64,000 nt of DNA, from assembly GCA_025936045.1 (NCBI GenBank), contig JAICUB010000008.1, positions 62,001 to 126,000 of the forward strand, read 5' to 3'. The notes beneath the pieces were generated by a model. The model was not told the DNA's origin and did not search any database. It was given only the letters and a program-made list of their open reading frames with translations. The translations under genes and the position numbers were made by a program. Below are positions 58,406 through 64,000 of the stretch, one piece after another. The first letter of the stretch is position 1, and each line of letters starts with the position of its first letter. Origin of the DNA: Polyangiaceae bacterium (GTDB taxonomy: Bacteria; Myxococcota_A; Polyangia; Polyangiales; Polyangiaceae).

Positions 58406-60826
58406 CTATTTCCTACTTGCCCCGCCCCGCGTCACGATCCTCGAAATTGCTTCATTGAACTTCTTCGCCTCCTCCGCGCACGGCGCTGGGCACGCTTCTT
58501 TCTTCTTTTTCCCGCAACCCTTCTTCGCGCCGGTCGCGAGCGGCGCGAGGATCGCGATGCTGCGATCGTCGCCGCGCTCGGCGACGCGCTTCAAGAGCGG
58601 AACCTTGGCGGCGCACGTCTGTGCGAGCCGTAAGTCGTAGGCGACGGAGAGCGCCGGCGACTCGCGCTGCCGGATGACGGACGTGGCGAGCAGCGCTTGC
58701 GCTTGCTTCGTCGTCTTGACGTCGTTGAGCATGAGCTCGTAGAGCAAGTCGGGCCCCGCGCTGCCCATGTGAGCGGTCATCGCGTCGATCGCGAGCTTCG
58801 AAGCTTGGCCCGGAACGCTCGCGGCCTTTTTCACGAGAAAGCGCAGGTCGGGGTCTGCGGTCGCCTCGGGCGCGGCGTCGAACAGGCGAGTCGCGACGCT
58901 CATGGCGTCGGGCAGGCCGGTCGAGCGGCTCGCGAACGCCATCACGAGCGGCTTGAGCACCGCGGGGTCCTTCGGGTACGCCTCCGCGAGCGGGATCAAG
59001 CCGTCCGCGCCGAGCGCGACCGCCCGCGCGAGCTCGTCCGTGGGCGCGTGCGCGACCGCTGACGAGGCCGAAGCCGGCGCAGGATTCGGTACCGGTTCCG
59101 GCGCAGCGACGCTCGACGGGGACGCGGCCTTCGCCGGCGCGCGCGGCGGCGGTTCTTCCGGCGCGAGGGCCGTCGCCGGCTCCCGTGCCGCGCCCTTCAG
59201 CTGCGGCGAACGCCCGCGCCAGACGAAGCCGGCGTAAATGATGAACAGACAGACGACGGCGCCCGCGAACGTGAGCACCGGCGTCACGCGCCGCAAAATG
59301 CCGGAGCTTTGCCGCTCGATGCCGATGCGCGCGCCGCTGATTCCGCTCGTCACGAGCGCGATCGCGAGGAACAAGAGGTTCCAACCCGGCCAGGCCTGGC
59401 CCGATGTGTGACCGAGCCAGCGCAGCGTGAAAATGCGCCCGACCACGTCGTCGAGGAAGTGAACGGCGATGGCGGCGAAGCCGTAGCTCAGGACGCCCGC
59501 CGTGACCGCGCCGCGCAGCGCGTGAAGCAGGCCGAGCACCCGCGCGTGGTTGCCCCACACCGTGCGCCGCAAGCGCGCGAAGAGCACGAGCGTCGGTGTG
59601 ATGAGCGTGCCGACGACCGCGGCGAGGAAGAGCGCCACCTCGGGGCGCGTGAACGTGAGCTTGCCGGTCACGAGCTCGAGCGCCGGCAGCGTGCTCGAGA
59701 TGCCGGCGATGAGCAGTCCGAGCGCGAGTATGCCGTAGAAAATGAGCCGCGGGCGCGCCGTGCTCACCGCGCGCGCGTCGGCCTCGAGCAGCGAGCGCGA
59801 CGAACGCTGCGCCGCGCGCGCCCCCGGGCCGTCGTCTTCCACGATTTCGAGCTCGTCCGACGCCAAAAACGGCTCGAGCGCGCGCCGGAGCTCGCCCATC
59901 GTCTGGTAGCGCTCTTCGCGGCGGCGTGACATCGCGCGCTGGATCACGAGCTCGAGATTCTCCGGCACGGCGGGGTTGATCGTGCGTGCGCGCGGCGGCT
60001 CTTGCGAGAGCACCGCGAGCACGACGGCCTGCAGCGTGTCCGCTTCGAACGGCGGCCGCCCGCACACGCTCGCGAAGAGCACGGCGCCGAGGCCGTACAC
60101 GTCCGTGCGCGGATCCACGCCCGTGCCGTCGGCCTGCTCGGGCGCCATGTAGGCGGGCGTGCCCATGATCATGCCGCTCTGCGTGAGCTGCGTGCCCGGC
60201 GCGTCGACGAAGCGCGACAAGCCGAAATCGAGCACGCGGACAGCCGGGCGCGGCGTCATCACGCCGTGCTCGTTCGCGAGCAAAAACACGTTGTGCGGCT
60301 TCAAATCGCGATGAACGACGCCGCGCGCGTGCGCCGCCTCGAGCGCCTTGCACACCTGCACGACGATGTGCGCCGCTTCCGCGACGGCGAGCGGCCCGTG
60401 CGTCGCGATCTCGTCGGCGACGTCGTGGCCGATCAGATACTCGCACACGAGGTACGAGTGGCCGTCGGGGGTCGTATCGACGTCGTAGACCCCGACGACG
60501 TTTGCGTGCGAAATGCAGGCGGCCGCTTCGGCTTCACGCCGGAAGCGTGTGACCACCTCGGGGTTCCGCGTAAATTCGGGCCTGAGCACCTTGATCGCGA
60601 ATTGCTTGCTCGGGATGCGCGTGTGTCGCGCACGATAGACGCGACCCATCCCGCCCTCGCCGAGCACGGACTCGAGCACGTAGGTGCCGTTCAGGTTCTT
60701 ACCGACGAGGTCGTCCTCGTCGCTCGAGAGCGACGCGGCGGAGGACAACGGCGCGCGCGAGGTCGGTTCCTTCTCGACGACGGCAACGGCGCCGCCGCGC
60801 TTGAACGATGGGAACCACTTGGGCAT
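58406..60826 (-). CDS. Ser/Thr protein kinase with multi-span membrane region and helical tail
   Basis: An 806-residue kinase. The kinase domain (about 40-305) has LGEGGMGRVYRARH, FAIKVL Lys, VVHRDLKPHNVFLL, VLDFGLSRF and GTPAYMAPEQADG. Four hydrophobic segments follow (IFYGILALGLLIAGISSTL, VALFLAAVVGTLITPTLVLF, LLFLAIALVTSGISG, VLTFAGAVVCLFIIYAGFVW), then a Pro/Ala linker and a helical region (AVALGADGLIPLAEAYPKDP) ending in a Cys/Lys-rich tail (KKGCGKKKKEACPAPCAEEA). It lies between maiA and hppD on the same strand. A link to aromatic catabolism is positional only. Confidence 0.92.
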   Translation of the reverse strand: MPKWFPSFKRGGAVAVVEKEPTSRAPLSSAASLSSDEDDLVGKNLNGTYVLESVLGEGGMGRVYRARHTRIPSKQFAIKVLRPEFTRNPEVVTRFRREAEAAACISHANVVGVYDVDTTPDGHSYLVCEYLIGHDVADEIATHGPLAVAEAAHIVVQVCKALEAAHARGVVHRDLKPHNVFLLANEHGVMTPRPAVRVLDFGLSRFVDAPGTQLTQSGMIMGTPAYMAPEQADGTGVDPRTDVYGLGAVLFASVCGRPPFEADTLQAVVLAVLSQEPPRARTINPAVPENLELVIQRAMSRRREERYQTMGELRRALEPFLASDELEIVEDDGPGARAAQRSSRSLLEADARAVSTARPRLIFYGILALGLLIAGISSTLPALELVTGKLTFTRPEVALFLAAVVGTLITPTLVLFARLRRTVWGNHARVLGLLHALRGAVTAGVLSYGFAAIAVHFLDDVVGRIFTLRWLGHTSGQAWPGWNLLFLAIALVTSGISGARIGIERQSSGILRRVTPVLTFAGAVVCLFIIYAGFVWRGRSPQLKGAAREPATALAPEEPPPRAPAKAASPSSVAAPEPVPNPAPASASSAVAHAPTDELARAVALGADGLIPLAEAYPKDPAVLKPLVMAFASRSTGLPDAMSVATRLFDAAPEATADPDLRFLVKKAASVPGQASKLAIDAMTAHMGSAGPDLLYELMLNDVKTTKQAQALLATSVIRQRESPALSVAYDLRLAQTCAAKVPLLKRVAERGDDRSIAILAPLATGAKKGCGKKKKEACPAPCAEEAKKFNEAISRIVTRGGASRK

Positions 60827-60891
60827 CGCGCACAAGGTCGAGGGTCACCCAGTTTACCGATCGTCTCCGCTATCAGCCATCCCGCGCGCAC

Positions 60892-61531
60892 TCAGGCGGC
60901 AGGCTCGCGATCCGGCTGTACGTTCGGGTGAGCAGACTGGAATTCGGCGAGCGTGGAGCATTCCGCGTCGACTCGACGAAGCGTCGGGAACGGCCCGAGA
61001 TCGACGTCGAACCGGCGTGCCGAATACATCTGGGGCACCAAATAAATGTCGGCCAACGTCACACCATCACGCACCAAAAAGCGCCCGGCGGATGCTCCGG
61101 CCAGCGCTTCGAGGGCGCCGAGCCCGCGTTCGATGGCGCGCCTACGGAAGGCGACGACGTCGAAGTTCGATTGCTCGAGCTCCCGCTGCAGCGACAAGTT
61201 TTGCGACGGTTGAATCCCGGAGTTGACGATCTCGGCGAGTTGGCGCGCGCGCGCGGTCGGCGGGCGCCGCGGGCAAGAGCGGCCGCTCGGGAAACCGCTC
61301 CTCGAGATATTCGATGATCGCCATCGACTGGGTGAGTCGGAAGAGCTTGCCGTCCTCTTCGAGCTCGAGCACCGGCACCTGGGACAGCGGGTTCAGCTCG
61401 CGATATTCCTCGGTGCGCTGCTCGCCGCGCAGGAGGTGCACGGGCTTCGTCTCGTGCGGCAACGCCTTGAGCGCGAGGGCGATGCGGACACGCCAAGCCG
61501 AGCTGCTCCGCCAATAGCCGTAAAGCTTCAT
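60892..61531 (-). pseudogene. maiA: Maleylacetoacetate isomerase gene interrupted by a frameshift
   Basis: Two overlapping frames together make one zeta-class glutathione transferase of about 213 residues. The first (from ATG 61531) has the thioredoxin-like start LYGYWRSSSAWRVRIALALK and QSMAIIEYLEERFPERPLLP. The second continues RQLAEIVNSGIQPSQNLSLQ, then GRFLVRDGVTLADIYLVPQM and a normal end. The break lies in a GC dinucleotide run at 61243-61255; one more GC unit would restore the frame exactly. It may be a sequencing error, a decayed gene or a phase-variable one. The enzyme isomerises maleylacetoacetate for the neighbouring fahA. Confidence 0.85.
61243..61255. repeat. GC dinucleotide run at the maiA frameshift
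   Basis: Thirteen alternating G/C bases. Adding one GC unit, or removing one base, joins the two maiA reading frames. Confidence 0.8.
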
Positions 61532-62502
61532 TCAATCACCGTTTGCTCGATCGCGCCGCAGGGGCCGTCTCCGTGCTCGTCCAAGAGCTCGATCCGAATG
61601 CGATCGTTCTTTTTTAGGTAGGCGGTCGTGGGTGCGCCGTGTGCGATCGTCTCGAGCGCGCGCCGTTCCACGAGACACGAAACTCCGCGCTCGGGTGCGG
61701 CGTTCGACACCGTGCCGCTGCCGAGCACCGTGCCCGCGGCGAACGCGCGCGTCCTCGCGATGTGCTCGATCAAATCCGCGAACGAGAAGTGCATCTCGGG
61801 GCCCGTCTCGGTGTCGCCCGCGACGGCGCCGTTCAGCGTCGAGCGAAGGCGCATGAACACCCGGCCGTCGCGCCAGGCGGCTCCGAGCTCGTCGGGAGTC
61901 ACCGCGAACGGCCCGAAGGCCGTCGCGGGCTTCGCCTGAAAGAAGCCGAACCCCTTGGCGAGCTCGGCGGAGACGAGCCCGCGGTAGGTCACGTCGTTGG
62001 CGATCATGACGAGCCGAATTGCGCGTTCCGCTGCGGCCGCGCGCGTCCCCCGCGCCACGTCGCCGAGCACCACCGCGATTTCGGCCTCGAAATCGAGTCC
62101 CCACGCCGGATCGCCCAGGGTTATCGGCTCCGTCGGCGCGAGCAGCACGCTCGAGCCGCCCTGGTAGACGAGCGGGTTCGTGAGTAGGTCGGCGGGCGGC
62201 TCCGCGCCGCGCGCCTTGCGCACGAGCCGCACGTGGTTCGGGTAGGCGGAGCCGTCCACCCATTCGTACGCGCGGGGCAGCGGCGCCGCGAGCTCCTTCA
62301 CGTCGAGCGGCTCGCCGAACGCCGCGTCCGTCTCGAGGCGCGTCGCGAGCGCTTCGAGGCCGTCGCGCGAGCGCTCCCAGGTGTCGAGCGCTCGCTGCAG
62401 CGTCGGTGCAACGGAGACGGCGGAGGCGCGGCGATCCCCCGCCTTGGCCACCACGACGAGCGCGCCGTCGCGCGAGCCGTCCCGGAGCGTCGCGAGCCGC
62501 AT
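61528..62502 (-). CDS. fahA: Fumarylacetoacetate hydrolase family protein
   Basis: A 324-residue enzyme, probably the last step of tyrosine degradation (fumarylacetoacetate to fumarate and acetoacetate). The N-terminal domain has MRLATLRDGSRDGALVVVAK; the FAH core has DPAWGLDFEAEIAVVLGDVA (metal-binding Glu/Glu), RLVMIANDVTYRGLVSAELA, GFGFFQAKPATAFGPFAVTP and GTVLGSGTVSNAAPERG. TACGCT ends 7 nt before the ATG. Its stop overlaps the maiA start by 4 nt, linking the two steps. A longer ORF upstream is shadow of the divergent hydroxylase gene. Confidence 0.92.
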   Translation of the reverse strand: MRLATLRDGSRDGALVVVAKAGDRRASAVSVAPTLQRALDTWERSRDGLEALATRLETDAAFGEPLDVKELAAPLPRAYEWVDGSAYPNHVRLVRKARGAEPPADLLTNPLVYQGGSSVLLAPTEPITLGDPAWGLDFEAEIAVVLGDVARGTRAAAAERAIRLVMIANDVTYRGLVSAELAKGFGFFQAKPATAFGPFAVTPDELGAAWRDGRVFMRLRSTLNGAVAGDTETGPEMHFSFADLIEHIARTRAFAAGTVLGSGTVSNAAPERGVSCLVERRALETIAHGAPTTAYLKKNDRIRIELLDEHGDGPCGAIEQTVIE

Positions 62503-62509
62503 GCCGCGC

Positions 62510-62515
62510 AGCGTA
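62510..62515 (-). promoter_or_regulatory. -10-like TACGCT 7 nt before fahA
   Basis: Complement of 62510-62515 reads TACGCT, 7 nt before the ATG at 62502. It is on the opposite side of the same 102-nt intergenic region as the phhA element. Confidence 0.4.
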
Positions 62516-62592
62516 ACGCTCCGGGGCGGTCCCGCCAATGGCTCGCAGCGGCCCGGGTTCGAGGCCCGCGGGCGGTCCGCAGGAACGGAAGC

Positions 62593-62598
62593 TAGAAT
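62593..62598 (+). promoter_or_regulatory. -10-like TAGAAT 6 nt before the hydroxylase GTG
   Basis: TAGAAT matches TATAAT at 5 of 6 positions, then TCGAAC, then GTG at 62605. Transcription would begin at the start codon. Confidence 0.5.
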
Positions 62599-62604
62599 TC
62601 GAAC

Positions 62605-64000
62605 GTGCCGAGCGACTTTCCACGCGTGCCCGCTCACCTCCGGCGTTTCGTCGTGGAGCAGGACTACGCGCAGTATTCGGCGGTCGATCAAGCGGTGTGG
62701 CGCTTCGTGCTCTTGCAGATGCGCGGCCGTCTCGCCGAGAAGGCGCACCCCGCGTACCGCGAAGGCCTGACGGCGACGGGTATCTCGGTCGAGCGCATCC
62801 CGAGCATCGCGGAGATGAACGAACGTCTGTCGCGCTTCGGCTGGGGCGCGGTGTGCGTCGACGGCTTCATTCCGCCGCGCGCGTTCCAGGAGTTTCAAGC
62901 ACGCGGCCTTTTGCCGATAGCGGCCGACATGCGCACGCGCGAGCACATCGCGTACACGCCCGCGCCGGACATCATTCACGAAGGCGCGGGCCACGCGCCG
63001 ATCCTCACCGAGCCGGCGTACGCCGCTTATCTCCGGCGTATCGGCGAGGTCGGCAAGCGCGCCTTCACCGTGCCCGAAGAGGATCGCGTGTTCCAGGCGA
63101 GCTACCTCCTCAGCGAAGCGAAGGAGGATCCGAGCGCGAGCCCGGAACGCGTCGCCCGCGTCGAGCGCGAGCTCACGGACGCCGTCGCGAGCGTGCCCGA
63201 AGACAGCGAAGGAGCCTGGCTTTCGCGGCTTTACTGGTGGACGGCGGAGTACGGACTCGTCGGCGAGCTCTCGAACTACCGCATGTACGGCGCGGGTCTC
63301 TTGTCGTCGCTCGGCGAGAGCCACTCGTGCCACGCGCCGAGCGTGAAGAAGCGCCGGCTCGACGAGACGTGCATTCACGTGGGCTACGACATCACGCGGC
63401 CGCAGCCCGAGCTCTTCGTCGCGCGCGACTTCGAGCATTTGCACGAAGTGCTCGACCGCGTTTCGAAGCTGCTCGCCGCGGAGCTCGGCGGCGCGCTCGC
63501 GCTCGAACGCGCAGAGCGGAGTCAGGAGCTCGCGAGCTTGCGCTTCTCGTCCGGCGCGTGGGCGCTCGGCGTCTTGCGGGCGGTCGGACCGAGCTTCGCG
63601 GAGCCGGCCTGGCTCGAGCTCGGAGGGTCCGTCGCCTTCGCGTGGGACGGCCTCATCCACGAGCGGCAGCGCGCGCTACGGCCCGAAGACGCCATCTTGG
63701 TGACCGGCCCGCTCGCGAGCGGCGCGCGGCTCGAGACGCTCGACGAACACGCGCTCGCGGCGCTCGGCGCGGCTGGTCGCGCGACATTTCGCTTCCGAAG
63801 CGCCGCAAACGTCAGCGGTGTCGTGCGCCGGAGCGTGCGTGACGAGGACGGCCGCTTGCTCCACGTCGAGCTCACGGACGCGCGGCTCGAGCTGCCGGGC
63901 CGCGCTCCCGTCGAGCTCGCGGAATATGCGCTCGTGCCGCTCGGCGACTTTTTGACGGCGCATGCGGGCGCCGTCGATCCGACGTACCACGCGGAGACCT
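62605..64000 (+). CDS. phhA: Aromatic amino acid (phenylalanine 4-) hydroxylase, partial at right edge
   Basis: 465 residues seen from GTG 62605; the C-terminus lies beyond the window. It is a pterin-dependent iron hydroxylase: PDIIHEGAGHAPILTEPAYA supplies iron ligands His125 and His130, and YWWTAEYGLVGELSNYRMYG supplies Glu215. FGWGAVCVDGFIPPRAFQEF and RTREHIAYTPAPDIIHEG are also conserved. The protein continues well past the ~270 residues of short bacterial enzymes, so it is the long form with an extra C-terminal part. It feeds tyrosine into the divergent hppD/hmgA/maiA/fahA genes. Confidence 0.9.
   Translation, partial: MPSDFPRVPAHLRRFVVEQDYAQYSAVDQAVWRFVLLQMRGRLAEKAHPAYREGLTATGISVERIPSIAEMNERLSRFGWGAVCVDGFIPPRAFQEFQARGLLPIAADMRTREHIAYTPAPDIIHEGAGHAPILTEPAYAAYLRRIGEVGKRAFTVPEEDRVFQASYLLSEAKEDPSASPERVARVERELTDAVASVPEDSEGAWLSRLYWWTAEYGLVGELSNYRMYGAGLLSSLGESHSCHAPSVKKRRLDETCIHVGYDITRPQPELFVARDFEHLHEVLDRVSKLLAAELGGALALERAERSQELASLRFSSGAWALGVLRAVGPSFAEPAWLELGGSVAFAWDGLIHERQRALRPEDAILVTGPLASGARLETLDEHALAALGAAGRATFRFRSAANVSGVVRRSVRDEDGRLLHVELTDARLELPGRAPVELAEYALVPLGDFLTAHAGAVDPTYHAET

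Noticed and set aside
56472..58640. Plus-strand 722-residue frame
   Set aside because: It lies antisense to hmgA and hppD, whose products are clearly recognisable; it is Arg/Val-rich shadow translation of G+C-rich DNA.
61528..63660. Minus-strand 710-residue frame including fahA
   Set aside because: Only the part from 62502 is fahA; the rest is antisense to the aromatic amino acid hydroxylase gene.

Overview
The window reads as about 64 kb of chromosome from a high-G+C member of the Myxococcota (deltaproteobacterial lineage, probably Polyangiales). Supporting signs are the strong G/C-ending codon bias, three Hanks-type Ser/Thr kinases (one with a degenerate PEGA-like tail), receiver proteins fused to PATAN/DUF4388 domains, an AgmX-type C-terminal domain protein, a CarD/CdnL regulator, many lipoproteins and OM-barrel-like proteins, and an ECF sigma/FecR pair. 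I see no IS element, phage gene, rRNA, tRNA or CRISPR array. The assignment is inference from gene content.

Layout, left to right. 1-5.95 kb (minus): a partial barrel-like protein, a lipoprotein, a fused shikimate kinase/3-dehydroquinate synthase, a FecR/TPR protein, an ECF sigma factor and a secreted barrel-like protein. 5.99-15.97 kb (plus): dapF heads a chain of overlapping genes encoding receiver-like, degenerate-GGDEF, PATAN, secreted-barrel, large REC/PATAN/membrane and sulfatase-like lipoproteins. 15.99-20.2 kb: queE coupled to a Ser/Thr kinase, RNase PH, and a GT21 glycosyltransferase behind a sigma54-like promoter. 20.4-31.2 kb: a TPR metallopeptidase lipoprotein, an NtrC-type regulator, a PATAN-DnaJ fusion, a Kelch-like lipoprotein, a second kinase and trmL. 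31.3-41.5 kb: a barrel protein, two Cys-cluster membrane proteins, rnc, a parvulin-like protein, a solitary DNA methyltransferase, CarD/CdnL, a Ppx/GppA phosphatase, an OmpA-type lipoprotein and a 37-residue histone-H1-like gene. 41.7-55.9 kb: an unknown 535-residue protein, an AgmX-type lipoprotein, an HNH nuclease, a degenerate aspartyl-protease-like lipoprotein coupled to coaD, an M50 protease, a lone SctL/FliH-like stator protein, a thiolase, purC, a DHH-like protein coupled to a HEAT-repeat protein, and a ribH-like gene. 56-64 kb: a phenylalanine/tyrosine degradation cluster (hppD-hmgA, a kinase, a frameshifted maiA, fahA, and a divergent aromatic amino acid hydroxylase running off the right edge).

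Two start-site classes appear. About sixteen genes not coupled to an upstream gene have a TANNNT -10-like hexamer ending only 6-13 nt before the start codon and little or no Shine-Dalgarno sequence, which suggests leaderless or very short-leader mRNAs. A smaller set (CarD/CdnL, the H1-like gene, the barrel gene at 31.3 kb) has consensus-like -35/-10 pairs and an ordinary leader. The most unusual items are this start architecture, the coupled receiver/PATAN/sulfatase-like chain, the tiny H1-like gene, and the maiA frameshift inside a GC dinucleotide run.
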